Shown: piece after piece, positions 6,847 through 12,518 of the stretch
Layout: each line of letters opens with the position of its first letter
Numbering within the stretch: position 1 is the first letter of the stretch
NCBI GenBank assembly: GCA_040255925.1
Contig: JBDZVX010000048.1
Coordinates: forward strand, 1 to 19,051
Direction of reading: 5' to 3'
DNA length: 19,051 nt
Source: Nitrolancea sp040255925
GTDB lineage: Bacteria > Chloroflexota > Chloroflexia > Thermomicrobiales > Thermomicrobiaceae
Notes under the pieces: model-generated
The model's database searches: none
Seen by the model: the letters and a program-made list of their open reading frames with translations, nothing else
Told to the model about the DNA's origin: nothing
Program-made: the position numbers and the translations under genes

Positions 6847-6920
6847 TGACCGCCTGTACCGTGCGAAGACCTGACTACCCGGTTGCCGAGGGCAAAAACC
6901 GCGTGGTCCGGCTTAGCGCC

Positions 6921-7244
6921 TCAGCGGAACGGCCGCCGCGCGGGCGGTTGAGGAACGCGGGCCACTAGACCGGTACATGGTGGCGAAGTAGCGATTTCGC
7001 GGTAGCCTTGGATGGTGCGGGCATCTCCGCCCGCAAAGTGGTCTTCATCCACGTTTCCCCAACGGTTAATCGTTTCCCTGATGGCTGTAGCCCAACCAGC
7101 GGCAGGCACCGTGAAGGGTTTCTCGTCGCCATTGGGATAGTGAAGGACTGTAACCGTTGCGATGGTGGCGGTGTGGCCCGCGGTGCAGCGACATCCCCGA
7201 CAGTTCCTGTAAAGCGTGTCATCTCTTATTGCGTAGGGTGTCAT
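6921..7244 (-). CDS. Hypothetical protein, ~107 aa
   Basis: From ATG 7244 the product starts MTPYAIRDDTLYRNCRGCRC. The core TATIATVTVLHYPNGDEKP, PAAGWATAIRETINRWGNV and HFAGGDARTIQGYREIA looks like a small alpha/beta domain. The last ~15 residues are Arg/Pro-rich and may reflect read-through past the original end. CxxCxC near the N-terminus could bind metal. The start is uncertain: a strong AGGAG lies about 27 nt upstream with no standard start codon at the right distance, so an N-terminal indel is possible. Not recognised. Confidence 0.45.
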   Translation of the reverse strand: MTPYAIRDDTLYRNCRGCRCTAGHTATIATVTVLHYPNGDEKPFTVPAAGWATAIRETINRWGNVDEDHFAGGDARTIQGYREIATSPPCTGLVARVPQPPARRPFR

Positions 7245-7432
7245 ACGCTTGTATGCTGGGACCGGAATGTCTCCTTTCCTCTGCCGCCAGGGCCCGTGCT
7301 CGCGAGCGAGTTCTGGCGGCATACCACCCGGCTAACTGCAAGCCAAGGGGCTACTAAGAACGGCATGAGCCGGTCCGGAAGTGTCTTCCGGCATACTTCC
7401 GGAGCACCGGTCGGAGCGGTCGAACGCGGAAC

Positions 7433-7741
7433 TCAGGCCGACTCCGCGTCTTGAGGTGGTTGCGAACAGGTTTCGTGGCCGGCTTCGGTGACAGAGAACA
7501 AGTCGTGCCCGGACGGCATCGACTTCATCTTGAGGAGTCCCCGCCTGTCAAGTTCCTGGAGATACGCCATTTCGGTAACCATGGGCGGCGATGGCACTGG
7601 TGCGTGCACGAGAACCTGCCCCGTGTTGCCACGGCGCTTGAGCACGATGAACTTCTTCGCGTGCTTGGTCAGCCCGAGCGCGTCGGCCTCCCGGTCGATC
7701 GCGCAGCACTTTTCCAGGAATGCGAGAACAGGATCGTCCAC
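7433..7741 (-). CDS. Hypothetical protein, 102 aa, winged-helix-like C-terminus
   Basis: GTG 7741 lies behind AGGAGG with about 9 nt spacing, fixing the start. The protein (MDDPVLAFLEKCCAI...) has a helical N-terminus, a basic middle (KHAKKFIVLKRRGNTG) and a C-terminal segment YLQELDRRGLLKMKSM followed by HDLFSVTEAGHE. The pattern 'L..RGLL......F.lTeaG' is what the recognition helix and wing of many small winged-helix proteins look like, so a DNA- or protein-binding role is possible. No exact family is recognised. The Cys pair CC at 12-13 is unusual for a cytosolic protein of this size. Confidence 0.7.
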   Translation of the reverse strand: MDDPVLAFLEKCCAIDREADALGLTKHAKKFIVLKRRGNTGQVLVHAPVPSPPMVTEMAYLQELDRRGLLKMKSMPSGHDLFSVTEAGHETCSQPPQDAESA

Positions 7742-8032
7742 GCCGCGATGCCTCCTCTGTCAAGTCGTTCCCAGTGAATGACGCCAAGGTCCGGTCGTAT
7801 GGTACCTTCCCGCGGCCAGGATGCGCAGGCGAGAGCCCCACTCTGGAGGAATGGGGAAGGATTCGGGATATAACGGCTGCGCCTCGCTGGGGAAGAGCGG
7901 ACGGTACACGGGTAGCGATTGGGCGACACACAGAAGCACGACGTGAAGAACGCCGGATTAATCCGGTCTCACGCGCCTTGATGCGGTTGAAACGGGACGT
8001 TCCTCGCCATCTGCGATCCCGGCACCCTACCT
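7742..8032. other. Intergenic, no gene supported
   Basis: About 290 nt between two minus-strand genes. The open frames are Arg/Pro-rich, lack ribosome binding sites and do not look like protein. TTGACA occurs on the minus strand about 20 nt before GTG 7741, too close to act as a -35 box for that start. Confidence 0.3.
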
Positions 8033-8452
8033 CTACCCGATCTCCTCTCGCATCGCCACCACCGCGCGGCAGAATTCCTCGGCCTTCTGCTCGCGGTTGA
8101 TATGCTCGATCCGGAAGCTCACCTCGGTAGGTTGCCCTTGATGCTGGAAGCCGATGAAGACGAACCAGTTGTCTCCTAGCCGGGCGAACCGGGCACGCTC
8201 CACCCCTGATCGGACCCCAATGACATCAGCCGCCGGGATAAAGAAGCGGCGGCTTTCACCTTGCCGGACCTCGATGCCGTCTTTTCGGACGAACCACTTC
8301 GTCGGCAGCAAGTGATCCGGTTCCGGGTAATCCGGATGGCCGCCCATGTAGACACCGGGCACGACACAACGGATATCAAGATCCGCCGATTCCCGCTCGG
8401 CCTCCGGCTTGGACGTCTTTCGCCGGAACATATTGCCAAAGAAATTGTCCAC
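8033..8452 (-). CDS. Hypothetical protein, 139 aa, PH-like beta-rich
   Basis: The protein begins MDNFFGNMFRRKTSKPEAE, a basic lead, followed by a mostly beta pattern: LDIRCVVPGVYMGGHPDYP, KWFVRKDGIEVRQGES, RRFFIPAADVIGVRSGV, NWFVFIGFQHQG, EVSFRIEH. It closes with a C-terminal helix REQKAEEFCRAVVAMREEIG. Successive strands plus a capping helix resemble a PH-like domain, but this is only a pattern judgement. GTG 8452 has AGG 2-3 nt upstream; ATG 8431 is an alternative start. No signal or membrane segment. It follows the 45-aa microprotein gene on the same strand after 117 nt. Confidence 0.72.
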   Translation of the reverse strand: MDNFFGNMFRRKTSKPEAERESADLDIRCVVPGVYMGGHPDYPEPDHLLPTKWFVRKDGIEVRQGESRRFFIPAADVIGVRSGVERARFARLGDNWFVFIGFQHQGQPTEVSFRIEHINREQKAEEFCRAVVAMREEIG

Positions 8453-8569
8453 CGCCTCACCATCTCTCTCAACTCCCGCAGGTCAAACCACGCGGCAAGT
8501 ACCTGCGCCTGCCGCGCCGCTCTTGACAGCAGGCGGTGGATCATTGTCCCGCCGGGCTCTTGGCGAATC

Positions 8570-8707
8570 CTACCCCCGGTACCGGGTCACCATGCTGAAT
8601 GCCGCGACGATAAGTGTCGCGATAATCATGAAAGCAAGGAACAAGGCCACGTCGTTCAGGTGGTACCCTTCAGAACTGAAGTCGATACCAAAGAAAGCGA
8701 GCGCCAT
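8570..8707 (-). CDS. Single-span membrane microprotein, 45 aa, copy 1
   Basis: A 45-aa product. A short N-terminal part (MALAFFGIDFSSEGYHLND) precedes one membrane helix (VALFLAFMIIATLIVAAFSM), with a basic end VTRYRG. ATG 8707 has AAAGGA 8 nt upstream. It is related to the 39-aa protein at 9634-9753: FFGIDFSS against FFELDFNS, then a helix with AFMIIAT against AFMFLAT, ending RYR against SYR. Conservation of a tiny ORF in two diverged copies with intact ribosome binding sites is strong evidence both are genes. The basic C-terminus suggests an outside N-terminus and cytoplasmic C-terminus. Function unknown; size and shape fit an accessory subunit of a membrane complex. Confidence 0.75.
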   Translation of the reverse strand: MALAFFGIDFSSEGYHLNDVALFLAFMIIATLIVAAFSMVTRYRG

Positions 8708-8743
8708 GCTGGCATCCTTTCGTCAACTAACGTCGGTCAATTA

Positions 8744-8749
8744 ACTATA
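8744..8749 (-). promoter_or_regulatory. Possible -10 box for the 45-aa microprotein gene
   Basis: TATAGT on the minus strand sits about 37 nt before ATG 8707 in a locally AT-rich stretch. No good -35 hexamer is seen 16-18 nt further upstream, so this is tentative. Confidence 0.3.
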
Positions 8750-8830
8750 CTCCTGATCGCGATGCGGTCGCGTGACCCCCGTGCCTCCTCCTTTCTCCGC
8801 TCCACCGGGCCACCCGGCGTAATGCTGACT

Positions 8831-9259
8831 CTACGCCTGGAGCCGAAGTCCTTCTAACCGAACGTGAAGCGGAACCCTCGTAATCAATGCGTCATCGAGA
8901 TAGACGTCAAACCAATACAGCCCGTCGCTAGTGATCTCAAGCTCCAATGGGAGGACGAAGTTGCCGGAGCGGTTAACCCCGCTGAAGTCAAGATCTAGTT
9001 CGCGGTCCACTGCCACAGCGCCCTCGTCGGATGGGCGCACCCGGACCGTATGGTGGGCACTGCTGGTACCAGGATTGAACGACAAGGCTAGCGAAAGGGT
9101 TATGACTCGTTTGGCCAGCGACCAATTTCCGTTCGGACCATCACCACGGATCGCCACCTGATCGGTTACCCGCAGAATACTAGCACTACCATCCGGATCG
9201 ATGTGCACTTTCTCACAGAGCACAGCCATCTGGAGATATGGCCCGCCCCTCGTCACCAT
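8831..9259 (-). CDS. DUF6941-like protein, 142 aa
   Basis: The start region reads MVTRGGPYLQMAVLCEKVHI, then DGSASILRVTDQV, which matches the opening of DUF6941-type proteins (small beta-sandwich proteins of unknown role). The middle and C-terminal half are beta strands: RVITLSLALSFNPG, HHTVRVRPSD, LDLDFSGVNRSGNFVLPLEL, GLYWFDVYLDDALITRVPLHV. ATG 9259 is chosen because GGAGGGGG lies 6 nt upstream; ATG 9229 is inside the conserved part and the open frame extends to 9346 without protein character. No signal or membrane segment, so cytosolic. It sits between the two related membrane microprotein genes on the same strand, with a terminator-like hairpin upstream. Confidence 0.75.
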   Translation of the reverse strand: MVTRGGPYLQMAVLCEKVHIDPDGSASILRVTDQVAIRGDGPNGNWSLAKRVITLSLALSFNPGTSSAHHTVRVRPSDEGAVAVDRELDLDFSGVNRSGNFVLPLELEITSDGLYWFDVYLDDALITRVPLHVRLEGLRLQA

Positions 9260-9633
9260 CTGATGCCCCCTCCGTGCGACGCCAGCCGCCAGCGGGCCGA
9301 CCTGAGGGGCGGATACCCGCCAACCCCGGGCGCACGAAAAAAACACCGTCCCGCGGTCGCCTCAGCGGTCACCGGAAACGGTGTTCGATATCGATTGGCG
9401 TAATCGTCTTGGAGGCACAACATCCAGCCGGCCGGTCGATAAAGCTCCGCTCACCCCGTAAATGTGGAAGCGAAGCCGGTTACGGATCATTGCCAACGCT
9501 CGCAAGTGCCTACCTCCCCGGACTATCGATCGGCGGAAAGCCCATCGTCACGATCGCGGTCTTCCACGCCGCGGCCGAGAACTTCCCAGGAAGGGGCGTA
9601 TGGATTGCAGACCCCCAGTCACACGGGTGTGAC
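9260..9633. other. Intergenic region containing a minus-strand terminator
   Basis: About 370 nt between the 39-aa microprotein gene and the DUF6941-like gene. The plus-strand frame crossing it is rich in Arg/Pro/His and has no ribosome binding site. The only structure I can support is the hairpin plus T run at 9337-9385. The 250 nt from the microprotein stop to this terminator hold no gene I can support. Confidence 0.35.
9337..9385 (-). terminator. Rho-independent-type terminator (minus strand)
   Basis: Read on the minus strand, AACACCGT (9385-9378) pairs with ACGGTGTT (9349-9342), with partly paired bases between, and runs straight into seven T (9343-9337). It would end the transcript of the 39-aa microprotein gene upstream and separate it from the DUF6941-like gene. 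Confidence 0.65.
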
Positions 9634-9753
9634 CTAGCGGTAGGAAATACCCTTGGCAATCAGCGCTGTGACTACGGTCGCGAGAAACATGAATGCCATG
9701 AACACCATGGTCTCGCTCATGTTGAGGGAATTGAAATCAAGCTCGAAAAACAC
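9634..9753 (-). CDS. Single-span membrane microprotein, 39 aa, copy 2
   Basis: A 39-aa product from GTG 9753, preceded by GGGAG 6 nt upstream within a longer purine-rich GGAGGCGGAAGGGAG. It starts MFFELDFNSLNMSE and continues with one membrane helix (TMVFMAFMFLATVVTALI), ending AKGISYR. It matches the 45-aa product at 8570-8707 in the order FF.[IL]DF.S, short polar turn, helix with AFM..AT, basic/aromatic end. The open frame extends upstream to 9828, but those residues (Gly/Arg/Thr-rich) have no counterpart in copy 1. Function unknown. It is followed by a terminator about 250 nt downstream. Confidence 0.72.
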   Translation of the reverse strand: MFFELDFNSLNMSETMVFMAFMFLATVVTALIAKGISYR

Positions 9754-9979
9754 TTCGGGCTCCCTTCCGCCTCCAGTCACCTGACGGGTTGCCGACGACG
9801 TCAGGCCTGGGCCTGCCGCGTGCCCCACGGATCACAGCCTGATGCCAACCGCCAACTGCCAGACCCTGGCCTCACAGTCTAGGCACAAGGAACGCTACGT
9901 GTCGCGCTGCATTTCGAGCGGCCGCCGTAGCGCACGTGTTGACGGTTTTTCCCGGGTCCGCACCCGGTTGCGGGTCTCG

Positions 9980-10014
9980 CTGGATTTCATTCTCCGCGTG
10001 AGAACGGAATCCAG
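9980..10014. repeat. Hairpin-forming inverted repeat, 15-bp arms
   Basis: CTGGATTTCATTCTC (9980-9994) and GAGAACGGAATCCAG (10000-10014) are reverse complements except at two positions, with loop CGCGT. No T run follows on either strand. It could be an RNA hairpin or a terminator without a U tract. Confidence 0.55.
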
Positions 10015-10114
10015 TTGGGGCCGATTGTAGCATCTCTGAACTGCTACGTCGAGCATAGCGGAGCGTTGTTCGTGGTCCACTGAACCTTGGTGCGGGCGTT
10101 TCTCGAGATCCTCG

Positions 10115-10167
10115 CGCGCCTATCCGCCACAACCGCGATCCAGCTCTCGTTCCGGCGGATAGGCGCG
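10115..10167. repeat. Perfect 14-bp inverted repeat after the lipoprotein stop
   Basis: CGCGCCTATCCGCC (10115-10128) and GGCGGATAGGCGCG (10154-10167) are perfect reverse complements with a 25-nt spacer. The repeat starts 7 nt beyond the stop of the minus-strand gene at 10174-10548, so a 3'-end stabilising or terminating role is likely, although no T run follows. Confidence 0.6.
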
Positions 10168-10173
10168 GTCGGG

Positions 10174-10548
10174 CTACGGCAGGGGGGCGAACTGGGCCGA
10201 TTTCGCGTCATCTGCCGAGGCAAAACACTTAGATGCCTGGGTGGACGCGTAGTTGGGATTTTCGGGCGTCAGGTAGACCTGCTCGGTTTGCACCCCGACC
10301 TTGGTGATGATGCCCTTGATCGGGAATCCGTTGGGGCAGGCTCCGCCTAACTCCGGTGCCAAGCCCATGTGATCGCTATAGCTGCCGGCCATAGCGTTGC
10401 CCGGCTGCGGGCTCGGCGCTTTCGGGCCGGATACGCTGACTGTTTGTCCGGGCCGTGCCTTCCAGTCCCCGCCGCAGCCAGCGAGGATCAGGGCGAGGAC
10501 GACACCAATCAGTAGAAGCCGGCTCACACCAGAGATGACCTTGACCAC
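10174..10548 (-). CDS. Lipoprotein with IKG/CFA module (sunset-like domain), copy 2
   Basis: A 124-aa predicted lipoprotein. GTG 10548 is chosen because GGAGAGGAG lies about 7 nt upstream and the signal peptide then starts cleanly (MVKVISGVSRLLLIGVV), with lipobox LAGC (C25) and GGDWKARPG. A Pro/Ser/Gly linker leads to the module: ACPNGFPIKGIITKVG, then QVYLTPENPNYAST and SKCFASADDAKSAQF. The residues before and after the lipobox match the gene at 11118-11501 closely (SRLL.....A L..AGCGGDW), so the two are tandem duplicates. The module itself has drifted: the usual YD.T.PE is YASTQAS. It is exported and lipid-anchored; function unknown. Confidence 0.86.
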   Translation of the reverse strand: MVKVISGVSRLLLIGVVLALILAGCGGDWKARPGQTVSVSGPKAPSPQPGNAMAGSYSDHMGLAPELGGACPNGFPIKGIITKVGVQTEQVYLTPENPNYASTQASKCFASADDAKSAQFAPLP

Positions 10549-11117
10549 CGTGCGACTCCTCTCCGCTCTACGTGCATGCGTCCGATGGTTGTCCCCCTGT
10601 GCATGGATACCCTCCCGGTTTGCGGGAATGTCCAGCCGGTAAATCACAGTCTGGATTATGGTGGTCTCATGATCATGATTATCCTTTCATCTAAAACGTA
10701 AAACGATCCTCGGGATCGGGTTCCGTGGCCGCGCGGCATACGATGGCATCGAGCCCGGTGATGTACCGCCTCATGCCCCTGCCCGGAGAGTTCCCGATCT
10801 TTTCCATTGGTTCACAGCTTAATGCCTGATGATTGCGCTTTCAAGATAGTTGACCGCGTCATGGATACCAATTCCGTGATGTTCGGCTCCGAGCGTGCGG
10901 TTGCCGGAAGTTGCGGGGTGTGCCGGAGCGACCGGAGCCTCCTAGCTCTCCTGGCTACGCGTACGGGAACCGTAGGTGGCAGATATGCTGGGGTGGTGAC
11001 CGGGAGCGGGTGTGGCGTCGGTCAAACCAAATGTTGAGCCGCGGCAGCCCACCTTCCGAATTCCCGGAAAAGCCCGGACGGCGGGTTGTCGCGGCTCGTG
11101 GAAACCGTTTTTAGGGG
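10549..11117. other. Intergenic region between tandem module genes
   Basis: About 570 nt with no supportable gene. It includes an AT-rich pocket (10665-10705) with a 12-bp palindrome, probably the promoter region of the 10174-10548 gene. The rest is GC-rich and holds only frames without ribosome binding sites or protein character. Confidence 0.35.
10667..10703 (-). promoter_or_regulatory. Possible promoter with 12-bp palindrome
   Basis: On the minus strand TTTTAC (10703-10698) and TAATCA (10681-10676) are 16 nt apart, a weak -35/-10 pair in the most AT-rich spot of the surrounding kilobase. A perfect palindrome TCATGATCATGA (10667-10678) overlaps the -10, a good position for a repressor. The distance to GTG 10548 is about 120 nt. 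Confidence 0.3.
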
Positions 11118-11501
11118 TTACTCGTAGGGCACGTAGCCCGACTTTTCGGCATCCTCGGCAGAGGCGAAGCACTTCTGGGGCGTCGTCGAGTCGTAAACCG
11201 AGCTGCCCGGCATAATGTACATCTGCTCGCCAAACTTCACGACGTTAATAGCCCCCTTGATGTCATATCCCGTCGGGCAGGTGTTCCCGACCTGCGGCGG
11301 CGTGCCCTCATGCTGGATACGACCAAGGTCCAGCGACTCGGCCGGCTGGGCGGGCGCTGTCGACTTCGCCGGCAGTGGACCGCTCACCTTCGTGACCTGC
11401 GTCTCTCGTTCGGTCCAGTCCCCGCCGCAGCCAGCGATGACCAGCGCGATGACGACACCAACGATCAGGAGTCGGCTAATACTGATGAAGCCCCTGCGCA
11501 T
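11118..11501 (-). CDS. Lipoprotein with IKG/CFA module (sunset-like domain), copy 3
   Basis: A 127-aa predicted lipoprotein. The signal peptide MRRGFISISRLLIVGVVIAL ends in lipobox VIAGC (C25), then GGDWTERE. A Pro/Ala-rich linker (about 38-65) leads to the C-terminal module: TCPTGYDIKGAINVV, EQMYIMPGSSVYDST, PQKCFASAEDAEKSGY. Two Cys of the module are conserved in all three copies in this window. GGGGAG lies 4-5 nt before ATG 11501. It is the closest relative of the 10174-10548 product. An exported, membrane-tethered protein, presumably disulfide-stabilised; function unknown. A motif GGGTATCAT about 70 nt upstream is also found upstream of copy 1. Confidence 0.88.
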   Translation of the reverse strand: MRRGFISISRLLIVGVVIALVIAGCGGDWTERETQVTKVSGPLPAKSTAPAQPAESLDLGRIQHEGTPPQVGNTCPTGYDIKGAINVVKFGEQMYIMPGSSVYDSTTPQKCFASAEDAEKSGYVPYE

Positions 11502-12097
11502 TCTTCTCCCCTACACCTTTCAACTTCAACCCGGACGACCCCTTGTCGTTGAGGCCGTAGACACGGTGATGATACCCGAACCTACTGACACTTCCCTCAT
11601 GAGATCCCAAGTCTGCCGACGCTACACCTCCTCCCATGCTGGGAACCAGTGGTTTCTCGTTCGTACCAGCCGCGTGACGGCCGGTTTCGCACGTGATCAG
11701 AAGGCGAGCCGCGCCCGCTGATCACTGGCGGGTGGTGTTGACGTGCTTCTGCAGTCCCGGCCTTCTCCACGCGCTCGCCGCTTGGATGATCGCCACGGGC
11801 AATGGAAAAGTGATGCGGACCGGCAACTACCTGGGACCCTGGCCCGCCAGCGCGTGCCTTTCCATCAGTCGCCAATGTCCGGTTTGCTGCGATACGTCCT
11901 GCCGCGACCGGAGATGAAGATTTGCTGGGCACGGACACGCGGAAAGCCCGGCTGATCGCCGGCCCGATGGAAATACCGTGGGTTGTTAGCGGTACGACAT
12001 ACACCAAGGTTCTGAGGGCTGCGACCGCGCGCTCGTCACGTATCGCGCCCATCCTCCCACTCCTCGACGTCTCACCTATACGGAGCCGGGCTGATCT

Positions 12098-12142
12098 TCT
12101 GGAGTCGCCGGGGCATGAGTACCTGACCCCGGCGACTCCAGA
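12098..12142. repeat. Perfect 16-bp inverted repeat
   Basis: TCTGGAGTCGCCGGGG (12098-12113) and CCCCGGCGACTCCAGA (12127-12142) are exact reverse complements separated by 13 nt. No T run follows on either strand. It is the strongest symmetric element in the window. Confidence 0.7.
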
Positions 12143-12303
12143 CCACGCTGGCGCCCTGGCAGCCTGCTATTCAACCACAGGCATAATAACGGTAAACGCG
12201 CGACTTGGCTACTCCATTTGTCATGAAATCTGGTTTTATCGCCGGTTTGGGCCGTCGATTAAGCATTTCGACCCCGTTTTGCCCCCGGTAACGGCAGGTT
12301 CAA

Positions 12304-12323
12304 GACACCGGCGAACCGGTGTC
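12304..12323. repeat. Perfect 8-bp hairpin with CGAA loop
   Basis: GACACCGG, loop CGAA, CCGGTGTC. A compact, stable RNA hairpin about 200 nt before the cvpA-CAP start. No T run follows. Confidence 0.5.
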
Positions 12324-12407
12324 AGGTACACTTGTGGTGAAAACGTACTGCTACTGGTGAAGGCGCGATGGGTACGCGGGTAGTGCCGGGGTGGGGTTGA
12401 GACGGCC

Positions 12408-12427
12408 CCCACGGACGATTCCGTGGG
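12408..12427. repeat. Perfect 8-bp hairpin with CGAT loop
   Basis: CCCACGGA, loop CGAT, TCCGTGGG. Same architecture as the hairpin at 12304-12323, about 90 nt before the cvpA-CAP start, so possibly part of its leader. Confidence 0.5.
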
Positions 12428-12518
12428 TTCCACTGGACACGGGCGTGCCGCGCACCCGGTGCCGGGTGGCGTGAATAGAACACCAGCCTGGGTCGCAGAC
12501 TGGAGAAGCACGGCGCGC

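Larger units (their letters stand above)
9754..10173. other. Gene-free region with two long inverted repeats
   Basis: No reading frame is convincing on either strand. It holds a near-perfect 15-bp hairpin (9980-10014) and a perfect 14-bp inverted repeat (10115-10167), the latter just past the stop of the minus-strand lipoprotein gene at 10174. Confidence 0.35.
11502..12518. other. 1-kb gene-free region with several perfect hairpins
   Basis: No convincing gene on either strand: the longest frames are Arg/Pro/Ser-rich and lack ribosome binding sites. It carries a perfect 16-bp inverted repeat (12098-12142) and two 8-bp tetraloop hairpins (12304-12323 and 12408-12427) upstream of the cvpA-CAP gene. 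12170-12290 is locally AT-richer. It does not match any riboswitch or structural RNA I know. Confidence 0.4.

Noticed and set aside
7720..8100. A 126-aa plus-strand open frame
   Set aside because: Arg/Pro/Ser-rich sequence without domain-like pattern or ribosome binding site; it overlaps ends of two minus-strand genes.
8659..8670. AGGTGGTACCC resembling the T-box antiterminator motif
   Set aside because: It lies inside the 45-aa microprotein gene and in the wrong context, with no stem-I structure or aminoacyl-tRNA gene downstream.
9238..9882. A 214-aa plus-strand open frame
   Set aside because: No ribosome binding site, Arg/Pro/His-rich composition, and it runs antisense over the terminator and the 39-aa microprotein gene, both better supported.
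11922..12383. A 153-aa plus-strand open frame in the gene-free region
   Set aside because: Composition is not protein-like, there is no ribosome binding site, and it spans the 16-bp inverted repeat and a hairpin.
9980..12427. CRISPR array or tandem repeats
   Set aside because: The inverted repeats are single hairpins with unrelated sequences; there is no regular repeat-spacer pattern.
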